Assembly (NCBI GenBank): GCA_964489715.1
Contig: CAZBAK010000001.1
Location: forward strand, 31,619 to 95,618
Direction of reading: 5' to 3'
From: Tissierella_A sp964489715
GTDB taxonomy: Bacteria; Bacillota; Clostridia; Tissierellales; Tissierellaceae
Length of the DNA: 64,000 nt
Under the pieces are notes generated by a model. That model saw nothing but the letters and a program-made list of their open reading frames with translations. It did not search any database and was not told the DNA's origin. Numbering within the stretch: the first letter of the stretch is position 1; each line of letters starts with the position of its first letter. A program made the position numbers and the translations under genes. Below, in pieces: positions 52,767 through 62,141 of the stretch.

Positions 52767-53603
52767 ATGATAGAATTAGGAGAAATACAAGATTTAATAA
52801 TAAAAAGATTCACATCAGTTGGAGCATATTTAAACACAGAAGAAGAAATAGATGAAGATGTACTACTTCCAAAGTCTCAAGTACCAGAAGATGCAAAAGA
52901 GGGGGACAAGGTAGAAGTATTCATTTACAATGACTCTAGAGATAGAATCATTGCAACTACTAGAAAGCCTAAGATAGTACTGGGAGAACTAGCCCACTTA
53001 ATGGTAGTTTCTACTACAAAAATAGGATCATTTTTAGATTTTGGATTGGAGAGAGATCTATTCCTACCATTTGCAGAAACAGTTGGATCAGTTGAGAAAG
53101 GTAAGGTATATCTGGTTGGAATGTATATAGATAAATCCAACAGACTATCTGCTACTATGAGAATAAAAGATATGTTGGACACAAATCCTCCATATAAAGA
53201 AAATGATCTTGTGGAAGGAACTATATATTCAATAAATAGAGACATAGGAGCTTTTGTAGCAGTGGAAGATAAGTATGATGGCTTAATTCCAAATAAAGAG
53301 CTTTTAGGTGTTCATGAAGTAGGAGAAAATATAGAAGTAAGAGTAAGTAGAATATTAGAGGATGGAAAGTTAGACTTATCCTTAAGAGATAGAAGATATA
53401 TTCAAATGGATACAGATGCCAAAGTAATAGTACAAAAATTAAAAGATAATAAGGGAAGATTAAATTTAAACGATAAAAGCTCTCCCGAAAAAATAAAAAC
53501 CCAGCTTGAAATGACAAAGTCAGGATTTAAAAGAGCTGTAGGTAAACTTTTAAAAGAAGAGATGATAGAGTTTACAAAAGATGGAATAAGATTAAAAGAA
53601 TAA
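52767..53603 (+). CDS. cvfB: S1 RNA-binding protein (CvfB/YitL family)
   Basis: The 278-residue protein has several S1-type OB domains in tandem (for example TTKIGSFLDFGLERDLFLPF and DLVEGTIYSINRDIGAFVAV) and a C-terminal winged helix (KIKTQLEMTKSGFKRAVGKL). These match CvfB of staphylococci, an RNA-binding regulator. It stands alone with its own GAAGGTGG. Confidence 0.9.
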   Translation: MIELGEIQDLIIKRFTSVGAYLNTEEEIDEDVLLPKSQVPEDAKEGDKVEVFIYNDSRDRIIATTRKPKIVLGELAHLMVVSTTKIGSFLDFGLERDLFLPFAETVGSVEKGKVYLVGMYIDKSNRLSATMRIKDMLDTNPPYKENDLVEGTIYSINRDIGAFVAVEDKYDGLIPNKELLGVHEVGENIEVRVSRILEDGKLDLSLRDRRYIQMDTDAKVIVQKLKDNKGRLNLNDKSSPEKIKTQLEMTKSGFKRAVGKLLKEEMIEFTKDGIRLKE

Positions 53604-53642
53604 AAATAATTTTAGCTTTATACAATTTAATTTGTGATTTTA

Positions 53643-53681
53643 AAAGAAAGCTTCATTGTGAAACTTAAAGAAGCTTTCTTT
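53643..53681 (+). terminator. terminator after cvfB
   Basis: AAAGAAAGCTTC and GAAGCTTTCTTT are perfectly complementary around 15 bases, followed by ATTTT. Confidence 0.8.
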
Positions 53682-53719
53682 ATTTTAATGAAAAAAATTC
53701 TGATTTAAAGGAGGAAAGT

Positions 53720-55123
53720 ATGGAAGGAAAAAATTTACAAGTTGAGAAAAAAGAATTATCATTATTTTTAGCAATATTACCGATTTTAGCTGTTATTATA
53801 ACAGGATTATTTTCTGTTTTAACTTGGAAAGCTGGAATGAATATTCCTATAATGTCAGGAATTATAGTTGCGGCAATTGTAGGAATGATCAATGGTGTAG
53901 AATGGACTAGACTACAGAAAAGTTTAGTAGAGGGAGTTTCTCGTGCATTGCCTGCAATATTTATAATTATAATAATAGGACTCATAATAGCTAGTTGGAT
54001 ACAAGGTGGAGTAATCCCTACTCTTATTTACTATAGTTTAAAGATAATAAGTCCTAGTATCTTTATACCCACTGCATGTTTTGTCACAGCTATTGTAGCT
54101 GTAGCTACAGGAACATCCTTTGCATCCATATCTACAGTTGGATTAGCATTGATGGCAACAGGGGTGGGAATGGGTTTTTCTCCGCCACTTTTAGCTGGTG
54201 CCATAATTTCAGGAGCATATTTTGGAGATAGTATTTCTCCACTCTCAGATACAACAAATCTTGCATCTGCTCTTTCAGGTTGTACACTTTTTGAGCTGCT
54301 TGGTCATCTTGCTAAAAGCGGAATACCAGCACTCCTAATATCTTTAATAGCCTATTATGTATTAGGGGCAAGGCAAGCTCTAGGAGGATCAGTAAACTTA
54401 GAAACTATTGAAATGATAATGGAAGGTTTAAATTTCAATTTTACCATAACAGCTTTTTTACTGTTGATTCCCTTAATTACAATATTTTTTTCAATCAAAA
54501 AGCTACCAGCTATTCCATCTCTGATTATGGTAGCAGTATTAGGTGCCCTATCTGCATTCTTTATACAGGGAAATGATATTGGAAGTATAATCAGAACCAT
54601 GACAAATGGATTTGTAGCTGAAACAGGAAATGAAATGATTGATTCACTCTTGACTCGTGGTGGTATAAATTCCATGGGAGGAACAGTTATATTACTTACA
54701 ACAGCTACAGCATTTGGTGGCATACTAGAAGAGATTGGTTCTTTAGATTCAATATTAAAACTAATAATGAAAAGAGTTAATTCCATAGGATCTTTAGTAC
54801 TTGCCACAGTGATTAGTGGTTTAACAGTTGCATTTGCCACAGGGGCTCAACTTTTAGCAGTAGTTATCCCAGCAAGAATGTTTGGACCAGCCTATAGGGA
54901 GAAAAACCTGCATCCAAAAAACTTAGCTAGGGTTGCACAATCCATAGGTACTATATGTATAAACTTGGTTCCATGGAGTGTACCGGCCTTGTTTGCACAA
55001 AACATTCTTGGAGTAGAAGCTATTAAGTTTATTCCATATATCTTATTTGCCTATATAACATTGGCCATAAATATTGTATACGGTTACACAGGTTTTACAA
55101 TGGAAAAAATAAAAGAAGACTAG
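53720..55123 (+). CDS. NhaC-family Na+/H+ antiporter
   Basis: This 467-residue membrane protein has about 11-12 hydrophobic helices. The SGAYFGDSISPLSDTTNLAS motif near residue 168 and GTSFASISTVGLALMATG are signatures of NhaC-type antiporters. They exchange sodium for protons, or exchange malate/lactate in some relatives. AAAGGAGGAA precedes the ATG. An MBL hydrolase gene follows after 10 bases. Confidence 0.9.
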   Translation: MEGKNLQVEKKELSLFLAILPILAVIITGLFSVLTWKAGMNIPIMSGIIVAAIVGMINGVEWTRLQKSLVEGVSRALPAIFIIIIIGLIIASWIQGGVIPTLIYYSLKIISPSIFIPTACFVTAIVAVATGTSFASISTVGLALMATGVGMGFSPPLLAGAIISGAYFGDSISPLSDTTNLASALSGCTLFELLGHLAKSGIPALLISLIAYYVLGARQALGGSVNLETIEMIMEGLNFNFTITAFLLLIPLITIFFSIKKLPAIPSLIMVAVLGALSAFFIQGNDIGSIIRTMTNGFVAETGNEMIDSLLTRGGINSMGGTVILLTTATAFGGILEEIGSLDSILKLIMKRVNSIGSLVLATVISGLTVAFATGAQLLAVVIPARMFGPAYREKNLHPKNLARVAQSIGTICINLVPWSVPALFAQNILGVEAIKFIPYILFAYITLAINIVYGYTGFTMEKIKED

Positions 55124-55133
55124 GAGGAGTTAT

Positions 55134-56003
55134 ATGGAAACAAAAGTAGTAATGCTTGGCACAGGAACACCCAATCCTATTCCAGAAAGAAGTGGACCAT
55201 CTCTGGCAATAATAGTAGGAGAAAGTTCTTATATAGTAGACTTTGGTACAGGACTAGTAAGAAGGGCAGAAGAAGCAAATAGAATGGGTATCTATCAGCT
55301 TAAAGCTTCAAATCTTAAAATAGGTTTTTTAACTCATCTACACTCAGATCATACAATAGGATTAGCGGACCTAATATATACTCCCTGGGTTCTAGATAGG
55401 GATGAAGCACTTAAACTATATGGACCAAAGGGTTTAAAGGACATGGCTCAACATCTATTACAAGCTTATAAGGTGGATATAGATGGTAGGTTAAATGGAT
55501 TAGAGCCTTCTAACCCAGAAGGAATAAAAGTTCAAGTAGAAGAGATAGAAGAAGGTTTAGTCTATAGTGATGAAAATGTTAAAGTAGAAGCTTTTCTAGT
55601 AGAACATCCTCCATTTGAATCCTATGGATATAAATTTACCACTGCAGATAAAGTAATAGTAGTATCAGGGGATACAATACCTTCAGAGAATTTAATAAAG
55701 CAGGCTAAAGACTGTGATATATTAATTCATGAAGTCTATTCTCAGCAAGGAGTAAAACAAAGATCACCAAAATGGAAAAAGTATCATCGTAGTGTTCATA
55801 CTTCCAGTCTAGAATTAGGAGAAATAGCTAAGAGAGTCAATCCTAAAAAGCTAGTTCTCTATCATCAACTTTTCTTTAGAGTGCCAAATGTAGATGGAAA
55901 GAGAATATCAGAGATAGATAGGGAAATAGAAATGATCAATGAAATAAAAGAAAACTATAAGGGAGAAATAATTTCTGCTAAAGACCTGGATATAATATTC
56001 TAA
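55134..56003 (+). CDS. MBL-fold metallo-hydrolase
   Basis: The 289-residue protein has the metal motif HLHSDH (His68, His70, Asp72, His73), a later VSGDTIPS segment and LYHQ near the C-terminus. The beginning LGTGTPNPIPERSGPS resembles the RNase Z/arylsulfatase-like branch, but the substrate is unclear. It is probably cotranscribed with the antiporter. A hairpin overlaps its stop codon. Confidence 0.85.
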   Translation: METKVVMLGTGTPNPIPERSGPSLAIIVGESSYIVDFGTGLVRRAEEANRMGIYQLKASNLKIGFLTHLHSDHTIGLADLIYTPWVLDRDEALKLYGPKGLKDMAQHLLQAYKVDIDGRLNGLEPSNPEGIKVQVEEIEEGLVYSDENVKVEAFLVEHPPFESYGYKFTTADKVIVVSGDTIPSENLIKQAKDCDILIHEVYSQQGVKQRSPKWKKYHRSVHTSSLELGEIAKRVNPKKLVLYHQLFFRVPNVDGKRISEIDREIEMINEIKENYKGEIISAKDLDIIF

Positions 56004-56021
56004 TATATCTAGGTCTTTAGC
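55977..56021 (+). terminator. hairpin overlapping the end of the MBL gene
   Basis: GCTAAAGACCTGGATATA and TATATCTAGGTCTTTAGC form an 18-base stem with one G-U pair, half inside the coding sequence. The downstream bases are not T-rich, so it may act in mRNA stability rather than termination. Confidence 0.5.
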
Positions 56022-56093
56022 ATATCTATAAGTATTGTAAAATTAAGGTCTTTATAATAGAATGATAGTAATAGAATCATCAGGAGGAAAATT

Positions 56094-57557
56094 ATGAAAA
56101 ATAGAAAAGGCTCTACATTAGTTATAGTGCTTATGGTATTTGCTGTTCTTTCAATACTAGCAACAGTAACTTTAAGTTTTATGCTTACAGAAAACAAACA
56201 ATCAATACATCAAAAAAATAAGATAGAAGCCTATTATATAGCTAGAAGTGGAGCGGAAGCAACTGAAGCGGCTATAAGGGAGATATATGAAGAGGCAGAT
56301 AAAGAAATAGAAAGATTAAAAGAAAAAATAGTAACATTAAAAAATGATGAAGAAAACTATACAAGTAAAAAAAGTAATTTAGAATCTCTAATATTAAAAG
56401 AATTTACCAAAAAAGAAAAAATCATAGAAATAGCAGAGAGTGGTAGTGGAAGGATAGAAATAAATAAAAGAGGATTTGGAAGAGATAAACTAGAGTCAAT
56501 AAGTCTAAAAACTGAAAATAATAGTATTATTATAGAAGCAATTGGGAATGTAAATAATTCTAGAGAAAAAGTTATTAAGGTTATTAGTATAAAAAACAAA
56601 GATACATCTAAGGAAATAGAATTAGATAAAGCTATATTTTCTTTGGGAAATATAAAATTAACCAATGGAGAAATTAAAGGTGATATAGGTAGTAATGCTT
56701 TAGTCACAGTACCAAACGGAAATCCAACTATAGATGGAAATATTTATACTATAAAAGAAGAAGATTTTACAGCTCCTAAATGGTGGATAAGAGATAAATG
56801 GAATAATAAAAGTAAAGTCAAAAAATTATTTGAAAAGCGTACATATGAGTTGATTAAATTTCCAAGATTTCCAATTAATAATTCTGATAGAAATTTTAAT
56901 TTAAGTGGTAATAATAATGAGATTATTAATCAGAGTATGAATTATAATGATTTTAAGATAAATTCAAATACTAAATTACTTATAGATACTACTAATAGTG
57001 ATATTATATTAAATATTAAAAATTTCAACTTGTTGAATGGAGATATAGTTATAAGAGGAGATAATAAACTTATAATTTATGCGGGGAACATGTCTATTGG
57101 TAGTGCTTCTACTATAAACTATAAAAAAGAAGAATCTTTTAATAAATGGCCAAACAAATTAAAAGAAGGTGGAAATGAAAAGCAGGTAGATATTTATTAT
57201 GAAAATTCAGAGGAATTAATCTTTAGTGGAAATCAAAAAGTGAGAGGGAATATATTCATAAAAAATGCGCCTTTAAAAATTACTGGTAGTGCAAGTATAT
57301 TAGGTAATGTGTTTTCTAATGGAGGAAATATAAAGTTGTTAGGTAGTGGAGATATCACAAAAGGAATATTATATGCTCCAAACTCAGCAATATCTTTTAC
57401 TGGTAGTGGGAAAGTATATGGTTCAGTGGTAGGAGATTCAATAGAAATATCTGGGGCAGGTTCAGTAATATATAAATCTGAATATATAGATTCTGAATAT
57501 ATAAAAATTCCTTCGAATAATAAAAAAATTATATTAAATAAAAGTTACTATAAGTAG
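56094..57557 (+). CDS. PilX-like prepilin-type protein
   Basis: The N-terminus (KNRKGSTLVIVLMVFAVLSI) is a short basic leader ending in Gly, then a hydrophobic helix, as in PilX-type minor pilins cut by prepilin peptidase. A coiled-coil-like region follows (about 65-100), then a beta-rich domain with repeated short strands and polar turns (FSGNQKVRGNIFIKNAPLKI, SGAGSVIYKSEY) resembling polymer-forming or adhesive folds. It heads a three-gene pilin-like set. No secretion ATPase is in the window. Confidence 0.75.
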   Translation: MKNRKGSTLVIVLMVFAVLSILATVTLSFMLTENKQSIHQKNKIEAYYIARSGAEATEAAIREIYEEADKEIERLKEKIVTLKNDEENYTSKKSNLESLILKEFTKKEKIIEIAESGSGRIEINKRGFGRDKLESISLKTENNSIIIEAIGNVNNSREKVIKVISIKNKDTSKEIELDKAIFSLGNIKLTNGEIKGDIGSNALVTVPNGNPTIDGNIYTIKEEDFTAPKWWIRDKWNNKSKVKKLFEKRTYELIKFPRFPINNSDRNFNLSGNNNEIINQSMNYNDFKINSNTKLLIDTTNSDIILNIKNFNLLNGDIVIRGDNKLIIYAGNMSIGSASTINYKKEESFNKWPNKLKEGGNEKQVDIYYENSEELIFSGNQKVRGNIFIKNAPLKITGSASILGNVFSNGGNIKLLGSGDITKGILYAPNSAISFTGSGKVYGSVVGDSIEISGAGSVIYKSEYIDSEYIKIPSNNKKIILNKSYYK

Positions 57558-57569
57558 AAAGGAAATATT

Positions 57570-57893
57570 ATGAGAAAAAGAAAAGGATTAACTTTAATAG
57601 AAGTAGTTACATCTATGGCTTTAATAGGTATAGTAGCTATAGTATTTTTAAGTATATTCAGTAGAGGAAATAAAAATATAGTTAAATCAGGTAAGAGAAC
57701 TACAGATACATTTGAATTACAAGAGAAAATCGATTCTAGAATTAATCAAATCGATAATACAGGGATAGAAGAAGTTGAAGTAAAGATAGAAGGAATAGAT
57801 GAAAGCATAAGAATAAAAGGCAATCTTATAACTGAAACAATAGATGGAATAGAAATAACCACATTTGTCCCAAATAAGATTGAGGATGAATAG
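57570..57893 (+). CDS. type IV pilin-like protein
   Basis: This 107-residue protein starts KRKGLTLIEVVTSMALIGIV, a classic class III/IV prepilin leader (Gly then a hydrophobic helix with Glu at position 5). The remainder is short and polar. It is probably a minor pilin or pseudopilin. It stops two bases before the next start. Confidence 0.85.
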   Translation: MRKRKGLTLIEVVTSMALIGIVAIVFLSIFSRGNKNIVKSGKRTTDTFELQEKIDSRINQIDNTGIEEVEVKIEGIDESIRIKGNLITETIDGIEITTFVPNKIEDE

Positions 57894-57894
57894 C

Positions 57895-58635
57895 ATGGGT
57901 AAAAAGCATGGATTTACTTTAGTAGAAGTAGTGTTAATACTTGCTCTTATGAGTATAGTAATTGTAGTTTCATATTCAGTGTTTTTTATGGGACAAAAGA
58001 GCTTTGAAGTTGGAATAGATAAAGGATTAGATCAGGCCGATAACAGAATTTTAAGAGAGTATTTAGTTAAAGAATTTAGATATATAAAATATCTGGACAA
58101 TAAACCACCTGAAAGCAATCTATATGAGTTCTACTATACTATGAAGATAATAGATAATAAGGATGTCAGGCAATTAGAAAAGACAAAATTTAAAGACAAT
58201 ATAGCTATAGAAAATTATCTGATTAGTACAATAAAATTTGATGAATTAACCTTAGATACCGAAAATGGAATTATTGAAATAAATTTCATTCCTTTAGGAA
58301 AACAAAAAGCTTATAATTATACTATTAGATCAGAAAACAACAATAATTTAACTAATATAAAATTCCCAGAAGAAAACAATGAAATATATTATGCTTATCC
58401 TGAAGATAATATAGTTGCTAGTTCCACAGACACAGAAGAACCCACAGAAGATGGTTTAGATGATTCTGAGAACGAAGATTCTCATTTGCCGCTAGATCAT
58501 ATAAATGATTGGAATTCAAATATGAAATATAATATAGGAGAAAAAGTAAGATATCTAGAAAAAATATATAATTCAAGAAAAAACAATAATGATAAAACAC
58601 CTACAAATTCAGGGCATTGGGAATTAATAAAATAA
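57895..58635 (+). CDS. minor pilin with a C-terminal carbohydrate-binding-like module
   Basis: ATG 57895 (MGKKHGFTLVEVVLILALMS) is the start; the GAGGATGA site lies 7 bases upstream. The mature part has a prepilin helix and a beta-rich body to about 165, an acidic linker (TDTEEPTEDGLDDSENED), then about 45 residues (WNSNMKYNIGEKVRYLEKIY, ending NSGHWELIK). These match the small W-Y-GdkV-Y-Y-W pattern of chitin-type CBM5/12 modules. I infer a pilus tip subunit that binds polysaccharide; the fold assignment is from motif only. Confidence 0.75.
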   Translation: MGKKHGFTLVEVVLILALMSIVIVVSYSVFFMGQKSFEVGIDKGLDQADNRILREYLVKEFRYIKYLDNKPPESNLYEFYYTMKIIDNKDVRQLEKTKFKDNIAIENYLISTIKFDELTLDTENGIIEINFIPLGKQKAYNYTIRSENNNNLTNIKFPEENNEIYYAYPEDNIVASSTDTEEPTEDGLDDSENEDSHLPLDHINDWNSNMKYNIGEKVRYLEKIYNSRKNNNDKTPTNSGHWELIK

Positions 58636-58648
58636 AAGAGGTGAATAT

Positions 58649-59563
58649 ATGGAAAGTTTTAACTTTAAAACTAATAATACCGAGATTAACGCCTATAAAT
58701 GGTTACCTACAGGAGAGATAAAGGCCATTGTTCAAATTTCTCATGGTATGAATGAACATATACTTAGATATGATGAGTTTGCTAGATTTCTTGCTGGCAA
58801 AGGTTATTTAGTCTATGGCAATGATCATCTAGGTCATGGAAAATCCCTTCTTGATGGTAGAGGACTAGGCTATATAAGCGATAGCCATGGATTTATTGAC
58901 ATGGTTGAAGAGATGAAAAATTTAACTAGCCTAATAAAAGAAGAAAATAAGGATACAAAGATCTTTATATTTTCTCATAGTATGGGCTCATTTTTAGCAC
59001 AGAGATATATAGAAGTCTATGGTGGAGAGATAGATGGAGTCATACTTTCTGGTACAAGTGGAGAGCCACCAGGAATATTAAATATGGGAATATTCTTATC
59101 AAGCTTAATTATGAAAGTTAGGGGAAGAGACTATAAATCCAAAATGATAGATTCTTTAAGCTTTGGCTCATATAATAAGAGTTTTCAACCGAATAGAACG
59201 GAGTTTGACTGGCTTTCAAGAGATGAAAAAGAGGTAGATAAATATATAGAAGATCCTCTTTGTGGGAATCTTTTCCCAGTGTCATTTTTTCACGACCTGT
59301 ATGAAGGTATGAAATCCATCCATAAAGCAGAAAACCTAACATGCATTCCTAAAGATATACCTATACTAATATTAGCTGGTAGCCATGATCCAGTAAGTAA
59401 TTATGGAAAAGGCATATTAAATTTAAATAATATATATAAAAGACTTGGAATAAAGGATGTAGAGTATAAACTTTATGAGGGCGGACGACATGAAATGTTA
59501 AATGAAACAAACAAGTTAGAAGTTATGATTGATATATTGAATTGGCTACAAATTAGAAAATAA
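58649..59563 (+). CDS. alpha/beta hydrolase, monoacylglycerol lipase-like
   Basis: The 304 residues include ISHGMNEHILRYDEFARFLA, YGNDHLGHGKS, the nucleophile elbow FSHSMGS, a later Asp (AGSHDPVSN) and His (EGGRHEML). This is a serine hydrolase of the monoglyceride lipase group. AGAGGTG precedes the ATG. It may be transcribed with the pilin genes; its link to them is unclear. Confidence 0.88.
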   Translation: MESFNFKTNNTEINAYKWLPTGEIKAIVQISHGMNEHILRYDEFARFLAGKGYLVYGNDHLGHGKSLLDGRGLGYISDSHGFIDMVEEMKNLTSLIKEENKDTKIFIFSHSMGSFLAQRYIEVYGGEIDGVILSGTSGEPPGILNMGIFLSSLIMKVRGRDYKSKMIDSLSFGSYNKSFQPNRTEFDWLSRDEKEVDKYIEDPLCGNLFPVSFFHDLYEGMKSIHKAENLTCIPKDIPILILAGSHDPVSNYGKGILNLNNIYKRLGIKDVEYKLYEGGRHEMLNETNKLEVMIDILNWLQIRK

Positions 59564-59575
59564 ATTATATATACA

Positions 59576-59627
59576 AAAATAATCTGATGTGCTATGATAG
59601 TATAATTGCATATTAGATTATTTTTTT
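59576..59627 (+). terminator. terminator after the lipase gene
   Basis: AAAATAATCTGATGTGC and GCATATTAGATTATTTT pair with a few mismatches, followed by a T run. A TATAAT at 59601-59606 lies inside its loop, so a promoter for the next gene may overlap. Confidence 0.6.
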
Positions 59628-59640
59628 AAGGAGGTAAACA

Positions 59641-60993
59641 ATGAATTTTTGGAAGGATAAAGTATTTTTAAAAGCTATGATTGCCATAACTCTTCCTATA
59701 GCTCTACAAAACCTTATAACCTCATCACTTAATATGGTTGATACACTTATGATAAGTAGTCTTGGAGAGGCAAGTATTGCTGCAGTTGGATTGGCAAATC
59801 AAATATTTTTCTTTTATGCCGTTATAAACTTTGGAATTCACAGTGGTTCTTCTATTTTTATAAGTCAATATTGGGGAAAAGAAGATGTTCCTAATATTAG
59901 AAGAGTACTTGGTATCTCTTTATTTTTAACTGCTATAGTAGGAATAATATTTACAATTGCTGGCTTCTTTTTTCCTAGAGCTCTTATGAATATCTTTACT
60001 CATGAAGAGGAAGTAGTGAGACTTGGTGCAGAATACTTAAAAATAGTATCTCTCTCTTATCTTATAACTGGAATAAGTTTTGCTTATAGTATAGCACTTA
60101 GAAGTACTGGTAGACCTAAAGTTCCTATGATGATATCTGGTATTTCCTTTATAACAAATACATTCTTTAATTACATATTTATATTTGGTAAATTGGGAAT
60201 GCCAGCTCTTGGAGTAAAAGGTGCAGCACTTGGAACTTTAATGGCTAGAGTTATAGAGATAGCTTTCTTGTTTTATGTTGTATATAGGAATATTGGACCA
60301 CTTTCAGCTAGAGTAAAGGATCTTATAGATTGGGATAAGACATTTATAAAGAGATTTATAAATACAATAAGTCCGGTTGTAATAAATGAAGCTTTTTGGT
60401 CTCTAGGACAAATCATGTACTCTATTGCCTATGCTCGAATAGGAAAGGAAGCAACAGCTGCTGTTCAACTTACTACAACAATACAAAATGTATTTTTTGT
60501 ATTTGTAAGAGGTTTGGCTAATGCTTGTGCAGTTATAATAGGAAATAAGATAGGTAGAGGAGAAGATGTAGAAGAAATTTATGATTATGCCAAAAAGTTT
60601 CTATGGATTTCTATAGCCACAGGCCTAGTTTTAGGAGCTATATTAGCCTTAACTCCTGATCTAACTCTTAAAATATTTAGAAACTTGGAACCAGAAGTAT
60701 ATAAAAGTGCAAAAAATCTTCTAATAATAATGGGATTATCATTTTTCATAAGGAGCTATACTTCTACAGCTATAGTTGGAGTTTTAAGAGGCGGAGGAGA
60801 TACAAGATATTCCATGATACTTGAATTGTTCTCTGTATGGGGTATAGGTGTACCTTTAGCATTTATAGGGTCTCTAGTCTTAAATCTACCAGTTTATATG
60901 GTCTTCTTATTAGTAACATTTGAAGAAGTTTTTAAATTCTTAGTATCTATTCCAAGAATAATATCTAAAAAATGGATAAAAGAATTAACATAG
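59641..60993 (+). CDS. MATE-family efflux transporter
   Basis: This 450-residue protein has 12 hydrophobic segments in two similar halves. The first half starts FWKDKVFLKAMIAITLPIAL, with NMVDTLMISSLGEASIAAVG, and the second contains VLRGGGDTRYSMILELFSVWGIGVP. These are typical of MATE transporters that export drugs or metabolites using Na+ or H+. AAGGAGG precedes the ATG. Substrate unknown. Confidence 0.93.
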   Translation: MNFWKDKVFLKAMIAITLPIALQNLITSSLNMVDTLMISSLGEASIAAVGLANQIFFFYAVINFGIHSGSSIFISQYWGKEDVPNIRRVLGISLFLTAIVGIIFTIAGFFFPRALMNIFTHEEEVVRLGAEYLKIVSLSYLITGISFAYSIALRSTGRPKVPMMISGISFITNTFFNYIFIFGKLGMPALGVKGAALGTLMARVIEIAFLFYVVYRNIGPLSARVKDLIDWDKTFIKRFINTISPVVINEAFWSLGQIMYSIAYARIGKEATAAVQLTTTIQNVFFVFVRGLANACAVIIGNKIGRGEDVEEIYDYAKKFLWISIATGLVLGAILALTPDLTLKIFRNLEPEVYKSAKNLLIIMGLSFFIRSYTSTAIVGVLRGGGDTRYSMILELFSVWGIGVPLAFIGSLVLNLPVYMVFLLVTFEEVFKFLVSIPRIISKKWIKELT

Positions 60994-61023
60994 AAATACA
61001 CCTCTAAATTTAGAGGTGTATTT
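60994..61023. terminator. bidirectional terminator between the MATE gene and degV
   Basis: A perfect 30-base palindrome, arms AAATACACCTCTAAA and its complement, lies one base after the MATE stop and serves both convergent genes. Confidence 0.85.
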
Positions 61024-61058
61024 TGCCTTAATGGGTATAAATAAATTAGATATATATT

Positions 61059-61910
61059 TTAACAAATTTCAAATGCTATACCTAGAGTATTTGGGCCACA
61101 ATGGCTAGAGATAGTACAAGAAGCAGTTGTAACAAAAATATTTTTAAAATCCATAAATTCATTGATAGTTTCTTTAGCAATTTCTATATATTTATCATCT
61201 ATTCCAGAATGAGTGATAAATATTTGTTCATTGTTTATATTGTCAAAAGCAGATAATTTTTCTTTTATATATTTAACTATAACTTTTTCAAGGGAACCCT
61301 TATGCTTAGTTCCTACATTCATAGCACCTGAAGTATTATCTACATTAATGACTGGTTTTATCTTAAGTAAATTCGAACCAAAGGAAAGGACTTTTGAACA
61401 TCTTCCACCTGCAGCTAAGTAATCAAGAGTATCTAAGACAAAGCTTACATTTATATTTTCTCTATGTCTTTTTAATTCTTTAATAATTTCCTCTGCGGCC
61501 ATTCCTTCTTGGATTAAATTAGCTGCCTTTAAAGTTAAAAGTCCTGATCCAGTGGAAAGACTTTGAGAATCAATGGGATAGACTCCTTTAAGTTCTTGAG
61601 CGGCTAAAGAAGAATTGTTATATGCACTTGTAAGTGAACTAGCAAGATTTATATGTATAACCTCATAGCCTTTATCCACTAGAGTTTTGAAATAATTATA
61701 ATATTCTGCAACATTTATTGTAGATGTTTTTGGAAGGATTTTATCTTTTTCATATATATTATATATATCATTAGGAGTAATATCTATGTTATCTTTATAA
61801 GATTTTGATCCTAAATTTATAGTGTATGGATATTCTTTTATATTATAATGTTCAATAAGTTCATTATTTAAATCACAGGTACTGTCTACACTTAATATTG
61901 TTTTTTTCAT
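61059..61910 (-). CDS. DegV-family fatty acid-binding protein
   Basis: DegV/FakB proteins present fatty acids to a kinase. The 283 residues start KKTILSVDSTCDLNNELIEH, then NLGSKSYKDNIDITP, and contain the TSTINVAEY and SLTSAYNNS segments that line the lipid pocket; the C-terminal domain ends near HCGPNTLGIAFE. It is on the minus strand, preceded by AAAGGAGA. Confidence 0.9.
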   Translation of the reverse strand: MKKTILSVDSTCDLNNELIEHYNIKEYPYTINLGSKSYKDNIDITPNDIYNIYEKDKILPKTSTINVAEYYNYFKTLVDKGYEVIHINLASSLTSAYNNSSLAAQELKGVYPIDSQSLSTGSGLLTLKAANLIQEGMAAEEIIKELKRHRENINVSFVLDTLDYLAAGGRCSKVLSFGSNLLKIKPVINVDNTSGAMNVGTKHKGSLEKVIVKYIKEKLSAFDNINNEQIFITHSGIDDKYIEIAKETINEFMDFKNIFVTTASCTISSHCGPNTLGIAFEIC

Positions 61911-62075
61911 GTTATCTCCTTTCTAAGATACTATTAAAATAAAAAAATTATAGTAAATATTACTAGATATAAAGATAATAATAACCAAAATAAAGGAAAA
62001 AGTCAATTTGACATAAAAAATCATAATAAATAATTCATAGACTGCTTTAATTATAGATATAAGTTATCAAATCTA

Positions 62076-62104
62076 TTGCAATTAGGATGATTGTGTTGTA
62101 CTAT
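62076..62104 (+). promoter_or_regulatory. promoter of the PPDK regulator gene
   Basis: TTGCAA (62076-62081) and TACTAT (62099-62104) have a 17-base spacer. This is the best candidate in the 231-base gap between divergent genes. A TTGACA lies at about 62008 as well. Confidence 0.55.
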
Positions 62105-62141
62105 ATACTTATTAGTGTTACATATTAGGAGGGATGATAAT

